From Candidatus Paraburkholderia calva (GTDB taxonomy: Bacteria; Pseudomonadota; Gammaproteobacteria; Burkholderiales; Burkholderiaceae): a DNA stretch of 47,419 nt. Of this stretch, positions 18,084 to 26,824 are shown piece by piece. Positions within the stretch are counted from its first letter, which is position 1, and every line of letters starts with the position of its first letter. A program made the translations under genes and the position numbers. Location: NCBI GenBank assembly GCA_001184395.1, contig LFLF01000010.1, forward strand, positions 1 through 47,419, written 5' to 3'. A model generated the notes under the pieces. It was not told the origin of the DNA, ran no database searches, and worked only from the letters and a program-made list of their open reading frames with translations.

Positions 18084-18995
18084 ATGACGACCTCGACACT
18101 TTCCCCCTCTCCATTCGATGGCTTTCTGCTCGGCATCGACGGCGGCGGTAGCGGCACGCGCGTGATTTTCGCGGACGCGAACGGTGTCGAACTGGCGCGC
18201 GAGCGGCGGTCCCTTCGGACCCAGCCTTGGCGTAGAGCGCGCGTGGCAATCCATCGCGAAGCCTCTGAACGCGCGTTCCGCGCCGCCAGTCGCGCCTTCG
18301 ACTGGCGCGCCTGCGCGCTTGGCTGCGGGCTTGCCGGCGTGAACAACGCAGACTGGTTGAAGGCATTCGTGGACATCGCGCCCGATATGCACGCATTATG
18401 CGTGGAAAGCGATGCGTACCACCGTTCTCGGCGCGCACGGCGGCGAGGCAGGCGTGATCATGGCGCTGGGAACGGGCAACGCGACAGCGCTGGACGCGGA
18501 CGGCAGGTGCCGCATTTCCGGCGGCTACGGTTTTCCGAGCGGGCGATGAGGCGAGCGGCGCGTGGCGCGGCATGCGAGCGGTGGTCCACTTGCAACGTGT
18601 GCTGGACGGCCGCCTGCCCGATGACGCCCGTGCGCACGAATTGCTCGCGCGCACGGGCGCGACGGATCGCGATAGCCTTGTCGTATGGTTGTGCGCCGCG
18701 AACCAGACTGCCTACGCGCCGCTCGCGCCGACCGTGTTCGAGTTTCGCGACCATCCTTTCGCGCGCAAGTTGCTGGCGAAAGCGGGCAGCAAAATCGAAC
18801 TGTTCGTAGCGGCCCTCGATCCGGCGGGTGAACTGCCGGTCGCGTTTTGCGGCGGACTCGCCGCCCCGTTCGAGCCGTTGTCCGCTGGCAGTGCGCGAGT
18901 GCCTGCGCGCGCCGCGTGCCGATTCGGCTGCGGGCGCACTCGAACTGGCGCGGCACGCGGCCTCGTGCCAAGGGGCGGCCGGGCAAGCGCGCTAG
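18084..18995 (+). pseudogene. BadF/BadG-type ATPase (sugar-kinase-like), broken
   Basis: The N-terminus has the phosphate-1 motif of the ASKHA fold (LLGIDGGGSGTRVIFAD), followed by GCGLAGVNNADWLKAF, and later MALGTGNATALDADGRC and VALDPAGELPVAF-CGGLAAP. This is the BadF/BadG/BcrA/BcrD family, which includes N-acetylglucosamine kinase-like proteins. Frameshifts are visible at about 18200-18240, 18415, 18540 and 18885. The ATP-binding pieces are split across frames, so it is dead. It lies upstream of a Cof-type hydrolase and diverges from tag. Confidence 0.8.
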
Positions 18996-19041
18996 AATAA
19001 GCGGCCTCGCGCCACCCTCATTCCGCTCAAACAAGGCAGTC

Positions 19042-19967
19042 ATGTATTCGGTCATCGCAACTGATCTCGACGGCACGCTGCTGCACAGCGACCACACGCT
19101 CGATCCCTTCACCACCGACACAATACGTCCGCTCGCGGCGCGCGGCGTGCATATCATCATCGCGACGGGCAGGCACTATCGGGACGTGGCGGGCATTCGC
19201 GACCCTTGGTGTGGACGCGTATCTGATCACCTCGAACGGCGTGCGTGCATGCGCCTGGCGACGACTGCGTCTACGCGCGCGACCTCGATCCCGAGGTGGT
19301 GCGCTGTCTAGTGCAGCCCGATCTGGCGGGCGGCGGGGGACGCGTGATCGTCAACCTGTTCGCTGACGACGCGTGGCTCATTGACCGTCACGCGCCCGAA
19401 CTGCTGGTGTTCCACCAGGATTCAGGCTTCAAGTACGAGGTGATGGATCTGCGCGAGCACGACAGCAAGAACATCGTCAAAGTGCTGTATATCGGCAATC
19501 CGGCCGATCTGAAGGAAACCGCCGCCAATCTCGAGCGCGAGTTCGGCGATTCTCTGTACGTCACGTACCCGCTGCCGGACTGCCTGGAAGTGACGACGTT
19601 GAACGTGTCGAAGGGGCGCGCGCTGCGCTTCGTGCTGGATCGGCTGGATGCGGATACGGCGCAGTGCATCGCGTTCGGCGACAACATGAACGACATCGAT
19701 CTGCTGGAAACGGCGGGGCATCCGTTCATGATGAACAACGCTAATCCCGATCTCATCAAGCGTCTGCCCGACGTCCCGCGTATCGGAAACAACTTCGAGG
19801 CGGGCGTCGCGCATCAGCTTCGCAAACTGTTCTGCATTCACGACGGACAAATTTCTTCGAAATATAAGGCCTCACGCCGCTATTCGGGCCGCGGGCCGCC
19901 ACCGAAAGCTGCGGGCCCGACTCATGGCTGCGTCGCCTTATCCGCGACGCCCCAGCCGTTGTGGTAG
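19042..19967 (+). pseudogene. Cof-type HAD hydrolase (sugar phosphatase), broken
   Basis: The HAD motifs are readable: motif I VIATDLDGTLLHSDHTL at the start, motif II IIIATGR, and motif IV AFGDNMNDIDLLETAG near the end. Family members dephosphorylate sugar phosphates or nucleotides in the cytoplasm. Two frameshifts close together (about 19206 and 19243) remove TLGVDAYLITSNGV from the main frame and separate the nucleophile Asp from the rest. A GTG at 19245 could start the C-terminal fragment, but it lacks motif I. The frame runs past the likely natural end (about 19850) to 19967. Confidence 0.85.
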
Positions 19968-20223
19968 CCGTTGTTCCATCCCGCATGGTTCCAGTGGCCG
20001 TAGTCGTGGCGATAGTCTCGCCGTGCCAACGCGGTGCCTCATGACGCCAGTACGGCTCGCGATACACTGGTGCTGCCGGACGCACATATACCGGGGCCGG
20101 CGCCACATACGCGGGCGCACCGAGCGAGACGCCGATATGCACGTCGGAATGAGCTTGGGCGGCGCCGACCGCACCAATCGCGAGGCCCGCGGCTACGAGC
20201 CTATGAGTGACGATGCGCTTCAT
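19922..20223 (-). pseudogene. Small secreted His/Tyr/Trp-rich protein, frameshifted
   Basis: The gene begins with a clear signal peptide (MKRIVTHRLVAAGLAIGAVGAAQA) and a Pro/Val/Tyr-rich stretch (APAYVAPAPVYVRPAAPVYREPYW). After a frameshift at about 20025 the original frame gives a tail YRHDYGHWNHAGWNNGY and ends with KATQP at 19922. Such YxxxYGHW-type tails are common in small periplasmic Burkholderia proteins of unknown function. In the unshifted frame it would read on into unrelated sequence. Confidence 0.7.
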
Positions 20224-20543
20224 TGTGGTTCTCCTTGAAGGCGACGCGTTTCGCATGAGTTCAATGTAAGCGCTGGCCGTCTTACAGGCTTCAACGACTT
20301 ATTAAAGTATGCAAGTGTAGCGTAAGGGAGTCTTTGAGCGGCTGGATTCGCCGGGAGCCTTGTATGATGGGGCTTTCCCGCCGAAACGAAGAAGTCAGAA
20401 CGACCGTTCAGAAATTCATAAGCATGCTGCATAATTCGCCATTACATTTGTCGCGAGCGTTTAATCCGGGCGAAGCGTTTCGGCGGCGCGAATGCGAAAC
20501 AGGCGCCGCGAAGGGTGCCCGTTTTTATGATTCAACGCAAGAT
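20224..20543. other. Intergenic region without a recognisable gene
   Basis: This stretch between the small secreted protein and aqpZ holds the promoter of the former. I see no coding pattern, RNA motif or terminator with a T-run. Confidence 0.4.
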
Positions 20544-21241
20544 TCAGTGCTTTTCGCGCGTCAGCCACGGGTGGACGAGACCCGCGACGATCGCACCGAT
20601 GATCGGCGCAATCCAGAACAGCCAGAGCTGGTCGAGCGCCCAGCCGCCGACGAATAGCGCCGGACCGGTCGAGCGAGCCGGATTCACCGACGTATTGGTG
20701 ACCGGAATCGAGATCAGGTGGATCAGCGTCAGGCACAGTCCGATGGCAATTGGCGCGAAGCCCTTCGGCGCGCGCTCATCCGTGGCGCCGAGGATCACGA
20801 ACAGGAAGAAGGTCATCATCGTTTCGCAGATGAGCGCGGCGGCCAGCGTGTAATTGCCCGGCGAATGCTCGTCGAAGCCGTTGGCCAGGAAGCCGCTCGA
20901 TACCAGATCAAAGCCCGGCGCGCCGCTGGCGATGGACGCCAGCACCCATGCGCTGAGCGCGGCGCCGATCACTTGCGCGAGGATGTACGGGACGAGATCG
21001 CGCACCGAAAGCGGCCCGCCGCGGCGAGACCGATGTTGACCGCCGGATTCAGATGGCAACCGGACACATGCCCGATGGAATCGGCCATGGTGAGCACGGT
21101 CAGGCTAAATGCCAGCGAAACGCCAGCGAGACCAATGCCGAGGTGTGGGAATGCCGCTGTGAGTACGGCGCTTCCGCAACCACCGAGCACCAGCCAGAAA
21201 GTACCGAATAGTTCAGCGCCGAGGCGCTTGGACAATTGCAT
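20544..21241 (-). pseudogene. aqpZ: Aquaporin Z, single frameshift
   Basis: Both halves of a roughly 230-residue water channel are present. The first half starts [18 protein letters not shown] and holds the first NPA box (GCHLNPAVN). The second half holds the second ([13 protein letters not shown]) and ends [11 protein letters not shown]. One missing base in a short T-run at about 21022 (GRF-S-VRDL) joins them out of frame. This is the mildest lesion in the window and the one most likely to be a sequencing or phase-variable error, because it falls at TTT/TTTT. Confidence 0.88.
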
Positions 21242-21472
21242 GATTCTGCCTACTTGAAAAAGTGAACGACCGTTGATCTGACGCAAGGACACGTTAAGCA
21301 CCCTTGCGCTTGCGGAGCGGAGTTTAAGAGCGCTACTTTTTAAAATCTGTCAAAAACGGTCGATCAGTCTCTAAATCATGTTCATTCGGCGAAAACTTCG
21401 GATTTTTCTTGTCTCTGGATTTTGGCTGGACCTCTAGATAATCATTAACTGAATGAGATAAATCTGACGCGC

Positions 21473-21502
21473 AAAAAAATGCCGCCCGAAATCGGGCAGC
21501 AT
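21473..21502 (-). terminator. Rho-independent terminator of the glycosyltransferase gene
   Basis: On the minus strand the stem ATGCTGCCCG/CGGGCGGCAT (10 bp, 4-base loop) is followed by a run of seven T, 32 bases after the stop of the family-4 glycosyltransferase. Confidence 0.9.
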
Positions 21503-21533
21503 TTCAACTTTTACAGCGAATGAACCGGAACGT

Positions 21534-22601
21534 TTAACCCACAGCAACCTGACGCAGTACCGGACGCTTGGCAGCTTGCAGCATCGATGTATTATAGCTT
21601 TCGACATAATTCTGAGCCATCGCGTGCGAGCTGAAGCGGCGTTCGAACTGCGCGCGGATTTCCGTGCGGTTCAGCTCAACGATCCGATGCAACGCGCCGA
21701 TCGCGCCGGGCACGTCCTCGCAAATGAAGCCAGTCACGCCATGATCGATCACTTCCGGCACCGAACCACGGTTGAACGCGATCACGGGCGTGCCGCAGGC
21801 CATCGCCTCGATCATCACCAGGCCGAACGGCTCGTTCCAGTCGATCGGGAACAGCAGCGCCTTCGCGCCCGACAGGAATTCCGGCTTCTGCGCCTCGTTG
21901 ATTTCGCCGATTAACTCGACGTCCGCCGTCGACAGCAGGGGTTCGATCGTCGACTTGAAGTATTCCTGGTCGACCTTGTCCACCTTCGCGGCGATCTTCA
22001 GCGGCAGGCCGCTCTGCGCCGCGATCTTGATCGCGAGGTCGGCACGCTTTTCCGGGCAGATACGGCCGAGAAATGCCAGGTATTCCGGCTTCTTGTGCGG
22101 CTGCGGCGTCAGCAGATCCGGCGGCAGGCCGTGATAGACCGTGTTCAGCCAGTTCGCTTGTGGTAGCGGGCTGCGCTGGTTGTCCGAGATCGAGATCACG
22201 TTCGCCTTCGAGAACGTGTTGAAAATCAGTTGCAGTTCCGGCAGATCGAGACGGCCGTGCAGCGTCGTCACAAACGGCGTGTCCATTTGCGTGAACAGCG
22301 GGAACGGCATGTAGTCGAGGTGAAAGTGCAGCACGTCGAACTCATGCGCGCGGCGGCGGACCGCTTCGAGCAACAACATGTGCGGCGCGAGCGCATCGCG
22401 AATGGTCGGATCGAGTCGCAAGGCGCGCGGCCATGTGGCTTCAAGGTTCGCCTTGGTTTGCGAATCGCCGCTGGCGAACAAGGTTACATCGTGGCCGAGG
22501 TCGACCAAGGCGTCAGTCAGGTACGACACGACACGTTCGGTTCCGCCGTAAAATTTCGGGGGGACGGCTTCGTACAACGGTGCAATTTGTGCGATTCGCA
22601 T
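21534..22601 (-). CDS. Family-4 glycosyltransferase
   Basis: This intact 355-residue GT-B-fold protein has an N-terminal acceptor domain with MRIAQIAPLYEAVPPKFYGG and ERVVSYLTDALVDLGHDV. Its C-terminal donor domain contains LAFLGRICPEKRADLAI, the nucleotide-sugar motif FGLVMIEAMACGTPVIAF and GSVPEVIDHG. It has no signal peptide and is probably a cytoplasmic or membrane-associated enzyme of surface-polysaccharide synthesis. GGAGAGAGGAGTC is a strong ribosome site. It sits alone between aqpZ and flhD with its own terminator. Sugar and acceptor cannot be read from the sequence. Confidence 0.92.
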   Translation of the reverse strand: MRIAQIAPLYEAVPPKFYGGTERVVSYLTDALVDLGHDVTLFASGDSQTKANLEATWPRALRLDPTIRDALAPHMLLLEAVRRRAHEFDVLHFHLDYMPFPLFTQMDTPFVTTLHGRLDLPELQLIFNTFSKANVISISDNQRSPLPQANWLNTVYHGLPPDLLTPQPHKKPEYLAFLGRICPEKRADLAIKIAAQSGLPLKIAAKVDKVDQEYFKSTIEPLLSTADVELIGEINEAQKPEFLSGAKALLFPIDWNEPFGLVMIEAMACGTPVIAFNRGSVPEVIDHGVTGFICEDVPGAIGALHRIVELNRTEIRAQFERRFSSHAMAQNYVESYNTSMLQAAKRPVLRQVAVG

Positions 22602-23264
22602 AATGTGACTCCTCTCTCCTTATTGGTTCAGGCCATTGTAGTTACGCTCTGGTCGAGCGCTTAATATGCCATGCGGGCGGGCCGCGTGTGGTTGAGACGC
22701 TGCCCGAGATCGGCCCGAAAAAACAGAAATGTTCGCGACCGGGTTATCCCTTACTGCTCATTATCGGGATCGAGAGCAGCGATTCACGTCATTTTTCAAT
22801 CGCTTATCGTTGTTACAGCGCGAAACAACTGCTGTTACGAAGTCGAAAATTGCACCGAATCAGCGAAAGACAGCGTTTCTGGAGCGTGGAATGAGCCCCG
22901 GCGAGCATGGTGAGCAATACGCGGTCCTGACCGCCAGGGCCCGCCCAGCGCGGTTTGCGCCGCGCACCCGCTCGGCGGATGGGCAAAATTTCAATAATAA
23001 ACATTAAGTCAGACGAATAGGTGCCGATAACGCAAGATTGCCTGTGCGCAAGGGCGCGCCGTCGTGTAAGAAATATTCCTATAGACGAATGCGTGTTTGT
23101 CCGGCGCGATCTCGGCAGGTTTGTCCGATGGTCCGTTAAGTAAACTGCTTCGACAATCGGCTCGACACTACGAGCGGGACCGGAATCGCCTACGACAACG
23201 TGCAGGCGGCGCCGAACAAACGTTTCCCGCAGGCCTGACCAGCCACGTATCGACTCGGGAAAAA
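22602..23264. other. Long non-coding region upstream of flhD
   Basis: About 660 bases carry no convincing gene on either strand. The region is more AT-rich in its middle (about 22720-23080). A long regulatory leader is usual before flhDC, where global regulators act, but I cannot point to specific sites. Confidence 0.5.
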
Positions 23265-23587
23265 ATGACGACCAGTAACACGGGCACGCTCGAAGAAATC
23301 CGCGAGGTGAATCTGTCGTACTTGCTGCTCGCGCAGCGTCTGCTTCAGGAAGACCGCGTGTCCGCAATGTACCAACTCGGACTCTCGGAGCAGGTTGCGC
23401 AGTGCTGAGTTCGCTTACGCTCGCGCAGGCCGTGAAGGTGGCGTCGTCGAGCCACTTGCTGTGCCGCTTCCGTTTCGACGACCACACCATCCTCGCGACG
23501 CTCGCCGACAAGAACAAGAGCGCCGCGCTGTCTCGCGCCCACGCCGCGATCCTGCTGGCGGACGGCCCGCTCGAGCAGATCGGCTGA
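23265..23587 (+). pseudogene. flhD: Flagellar master regulator subunit FlhD, frameshifted
   Basis: The gene starts [30 protein letters not shown] and continues, after a shift at about 23402, as [27 protein letters not shown] to 23587. This gives the expected length of about 107 residues. One missing G in GCGCAG(G)TGCTG makes the first frame stop after SEQVAQ-C. FlhD4C2 activates class-2 flagellar genes, and a FlhD of 47 residues lacks half of its dimer fold. The site is not a homopolymer run. Confidence 0.93.
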
Positions 23588-23613
23588 GCGCCGCCCGTCA
23601 GGCCTTAGGCCAC

Positions 23614-24177
23614 ATGCCGATGGCGAAGCGGAGCGTGGTCGCGGAAGTCCGCGAGATCACCCTGGCGATCGAACTGATCGAACTGGGCGCTCGTCTGCAA
23701 TTGCTCGAAGCCGAAACGGGCCTGTCGCGCGACCGCCTGATCAAGCTTTACAAAGAGCTGAAAGGCGTATCGCTACCGTTCTCCACTGACTGGTTCATGA
23801 CCTGGCAACCGAATATCCATTCGTCGCTGTTTCACGCGATTTTCCGCTTCATCGACGAGCATCGCGACGCGGCGGGCGGCATCGCCCAGCAGACCACGGT
23901 TCAAGTCATCGTCAAAAGCTACCCGTTTATATCTGGAACATATGGCGCTGTACGGCGATGAGCCGGTGCTCACGCTGACGCGCGCCTGGACGCTGGTGCG
24001 GTATTTCGAGTCGGGCATGTTATAGAGGAACACCTGTACGCGCTGCGGCGGACGCTTCGTCGCGTACGCGTACGACTTCCGGCCCGGTTTCGTGTGCGGA
24101 CTGTGTCAGCCGCCATCGCGGGCAGGGAAGACCAAAAAACCGCTTGCTTCCAACGGCACGCGCCCGATTGCCGCCTG
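23614..24177 (+). pseudogene. flhC: Flagellar master regulator subunit FlhC, broken
   Basis: The first 100 codons are recognisable FlhC ([57 protein letters not shown]), but a segment of about five residues present in relatives (PPKGM) is missing. A frameshift at about 23928 shifts the [20 protein letters not shown] block. A TAG then replaces a Gln codon after YFESGML, just before the zinc-binding cysteines (CTRCGG...CGLCQPPSRAGK). Three independent lesions in one gene make an assembly error an unlikely sole cause. Confidence 0.93.
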
Positions 24178-24298
24178 AATTCGGCCGCCCTCTGGCCGGT
24201 CGAGACCGAAACAGTCCCCCACCGGACCCGCAACCATCGGCCGTGCCTCGTGCCGCAGCCAGTGGGTTTGACCGTTTGCGCCTCTAGAGCGCCTCCCC

Positions 24299-24325
24299 CA
24301 AAGTTTTTTGTCCATGTGCCGTAAA
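24299..24325 (+). promoter_or_regulatory. Sigma-28 (FliA) promoter of motA
   Basis: The sequence is CAAAGTTT, 11 bases, GCCGTAAA, matching TAAAGTTT-N11-GCCGATAA at 13 of 16 positions with exact spacing. It lies about 48 bases before the motA GTG, within the flhC-motA gap, and would drive the mot/che operon. Confidence 0.87.
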
Positions 24326-24372
24326 CCAGCATAACCGCGGTCATCCCGCATCAAATTTCTGAGGTATCGACT

Positions 24373-25236
24373 GTGCTGATTTTCGTTGGATCGCTCGTGA
24401 CATTGCTGTCCGTTTTCGGCGGTTACGCGTTCGAAGGCGGCCACCTTGGCGCGCTGCTGCAGCCCGTCGAGATCCTCATGATCGCGGGCGCAGGCGTTGG
24501 CGCGTTCATCCTCGGCAACAACAAGAAGACCATTTTCGCGACCTTGCGCGTGATTCCGACCCTCTTCAAGGGCGGCAAGTACAACAAGGACGTCTACATG
24601 GAGCTGATGGCGCTGCTCTACGTCCTGCTCGCCAAGGCGCGCAAGGAAGGCACGCTCGCGCTGGAGTCGGATATCGAAGATCCGTACAACAAGAGCCCGG
24701 TCTTCAACCAGTATCCCCAGATTCTCGCGGACCACGAAATCGTCGTGTTCCTCACCGATTACCTGCGCCTGATGATCAGCGGCAACATGAACGCGTTCGA
24801 AATCGAAAGCCTCATGGACGAAGAAATCGAGACACATCACGTCGAAGGCGAAGCGCCCGCCCAAGCCCTCCATAAGGTCGGCGACGCGATGCCCGCGTTC
24901 GGTATCGTCGCGGCGGTGATGGGCGTGGTCCATACGATGGCCTCCGCCGACCAGCCGCCCGCCGTGCTCGGCGAAATGATCGCGCAAGCGCTCGTAGGCA
25001 CCTTCCTCGGCATTCTGCTTTCGTACGGTTTCATCGGCCCGCTGGCGGGCGTCGCGGAGCAGCGTCTGGCCGAGCAGACCAAGATGTTCCAGTGCATCAA
25101 AATGACCATTCTCGCGAGCCTCAACGGCTACGCATCGGCTATTGCAGTGGAGTTCGGCCGCAAGGTGCTGTTCTCGACCGAGCGTCCGTCGTTCTCCGAA
25201 CTCGAAGAACACGTGCGCCGCGTAAAAGCGAAGTGA
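24373..25236 (+). CDS. motA: Flagellar motor stator protein MotA
   Basis: This intact 287-residue inner-membrane protein starts with GTG. It has two N-terminal and two C-terminal membrane helices (LIFVGSLVTLLSVFGGYAF, MIAGAGVGAFIL; MPAFGIVAAVMGVVHTM, LVGTFLGILLSYGFIGPL) around a cytoplasmic loop with the charged residues that contact FliG. With MotB it forms the proton-driven stator. It is preceded by a sigma-28 promoter and followed after 46 bases by motB. Confidence 0.96.
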   Translation: MLIFVGSLVTLLSVFGGYAFEGGHLGALLQPVEILMIAGAGVGAFILGNNKKTIFATLRVIPTLFKGGKYNKDVYMELMALLYVLLAKARKEGTLALESDIEDPYNKSPVFNQYPQILADHEIVVFLTDYLRLMISGNMNAFEIESLMDEEIETHHVEGEAPAQALHKVGDAMPAFGIVAAVMGVVHTMASADQPPAVLGEMIAQALVGTFLGILLSYGFIGPLAGVAEQRLAEQTKMFQCIKMTILASLNGYASAIAVEFGRKVLFSTERPSFSELEEHVRRVKAK

Positions 25237-25273
25237 TGCCGTATCCGAAGTCCCACCCGCAGCGTCGAATAAG

Positions 25274-25297
25274 GCTCAAGCCATGGCTCAAGCCATG
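25274..25297 (+). repeat. 12-base tandem duplication across the motB start
   Basis: The unit GCTCAAGCCATG is repeated twice without mismatch, so two in-frame ATG codons (25283 and 25295) result. The duplication adds Met-Ala-Gln-Ala to the N-terminus and leaves AAGG correctly spaced only from the first ATG. Confidence 0.95.
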
Positions 25298-26299
25298 AGC
25301 GGCCAGAAAGACCGTCCGATCTTAATCAAGCGCGTCGTTAACGGCAAGGGTAAGGGCCATCACGGCGGCGCATGGAAACTCGCCTACGCGGACTTCATGA
25401 CCGCGATGATGGCGTTTTTTCTGCTGATGTGGCTCCTCTCGTCGACCTCGCCCATGCAGCGGCGCGGCATCGCCGAATACTTCCAGATGCCGCTCAAGGC
25501 GGCGATGGTCGGCAGCAAGATTGTCGGCATGGACAACAGCATCATCGAAGGCGGCGGGCGAGATATTGCCAGCGAAGAACCGGCCGATGCGCGCAGGACC
25601 GAGGGCAAGACGCAACTCGCGCAGCACGCCTCGCAGCAGCAGAGCGACGAAATGCTCAAGGCCGCGCAGGACGAACTCGAGCACCGCGAAGACGCGCGTC
25701 TGCACGACCTCCAGATCAAGCTGATGTCCGCCATCGACGCGAACCCGACGCTGCGCCAGTTCAAGCAGCAGATCCGCATCGAGGCGACCCAGCAGGGCCT
25801 GCGCATCGAGATCGTCGATACGCAGAAACGCCCGATGTTCGCGCTCTCGAGCGACAACGTTCAACCGTACATGCGCGACATCCTGCGCGAAATCGGCAAG
25901 ACGCTCAACGGCGTGCCGAATTACATCGTCGTGCAGGGTCATACCGACGCCGTGCAGTACGCGGGCGGCGACAAGGGCCACAGCAACTGGGAATTGTCGA
26001 CGGATCGCGCCAACGCCTCGCGGCGCGAGCTGATTTCCGGCGGCATGGACGAATCCAAGGTGCTGCGCGTGCTCGGCCTCGCGTCGATGCAGAACCTGAA
26101 CCGCAAGGATCCGATGGACCCGGAGAACCGCCGTATCAGCGTGATCGTGCTAAATCATCGCGCCGAAGCCGCGATGTTGCGCGACGACGGCGCACCCGCG
26201 ACCATCGACAACGGTGGCGGCGCCATGGAGCAGATGAAGCCGATCAAGCCGATCGCCTTCCAGATGCCCGCGCTGAGCCGCATGGCGGTCACGCAATAA
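25283..26299 (+). CDS. motB: Flagellar motor stator protein MotB
   Basis: This intact protein has 338 residues from the first ATG. It has a single N-terminal membrane helix with the proton-carrying aspartate (YADFMTAMMAFFLLMWLL, Asp37), a plug/linker, and a C-terminal OmpA-like peptidoglycan-binding domain (VQGHTDAVQYAGG..NWELSTDRANASRREL, about residues 210-290). It anchors the MotA/MotB stator to the cell wall. The start at 25283 is preferred because AAGG is 8 bases from it. Relatives start at the second Met (25295). Confidence 0.95.
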   Translation: MAQAMSGQKDRPILIKRVVNGKGKGHHGGAWKLAYADFMTAMMAFFLLMWLLSSTSPMQRRGIAEYFQMPLKAAMVGSKIVGMDNSIIEGGGRDIASEEPADARRTEGKTQLAQHASQQQSDEMLKAAQDELEHREDARLHDLQIKLMSAIDANPTLRQFKQQIRIEATQQGLRIEIVDTQKRPMFALSSDNVQPYMRDILREIGKTLNGVPNYIVVQGHTDAVQYAGGDKGHSNWELSTDRANASRRELISGGMDESKVLRVLGLASMQNLNRKDPMDPENRRISVIVLNHRAEAAMLRDDGAPATIDNGGGAMEQMKPIKPIAFQMPALSRMAVTQ

Positions 26300-26417
26300 G
26301 GCGCGTATCGACGCACGGCATGTTTCGCTGAGCACACTTACAAATTTTCGCTCAAGTCGTCCCTATTCGCGCCGAAAACACAACAACAAGACAACAAGAG
26401 CTGACGCACACACATCC

Positions 26418-26784
26418 ATGATCAAGAACATTCTGGCCATTGACGATTCCACCGCCATGCGACAGATCCTCTCCGCCACACTGACCACGGCGGGTTACGA
26501 AGTGACGGTCGCCCGCGACGGCGACGAGGGTCTCGAGTGGGCGCTCGCCGAGCGTTTCGATCTGGTGCTGACGGACCAGCACATGCCCGGCAAATGCGGC
26601 GATCGGCGAACTGCGCGCGAATCACGCGTACAAGGTCACACCGATCCTCGTGCTGACGACCGAGAGCGGCGAGCCGTTCAAGGAAGCGGCGCGCACGACG
26701 GGCTGGATCGAGAAGCCCCTCGATCCGGACCTGCTGACCGAAGTGGTCGCGGCCCTCGCCGAAGCGCAGGAACAGGCGCACTGA
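26418..26784 (+). pseudogene. CheY-type response regulator (first copy), broken
   Basis: The N-terminal half is a normal receiver domain (NILAIDDSTAMRQIL, phospho-acceptor in DLVLTDQHMPG). A deletion of roughly 10 bases at about 26596 shifts the frame, and the rest (IGELRANHAYKVTPILVLTTESGEPFKEAA, GWIEKPLDPDLLTEVVAAL) lies in another frame. Around ARTTGWIEK about three further residues are missing compared with relatives. The switch region after the phospho-acceptor is therefore lost. A second, intact cheY lies further down the operon. Confidence 0.88.
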
Positions 26785-26824
26785 ACAACACGCATGCATC
26801 TAGCAGATACGCGGTGACTCCAGC

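Noticed and set aside
22602..23264. Small open frames upstream of flhD (for example 22688-22894 and 22729-23007)
   Set aside because: They overlap in several frames, have no ribosome sites and no recognisable sequence; more likely the flhDC leader.
4503..24177. Recoding of TAG as a sense codon (several in-frame TAG at Trp or Gln positions)
   Set aside because: The same genes also have frameshifts, TAG falls at different residues (Trp, Gln, Tyr), and intact genes show no internal TAG.
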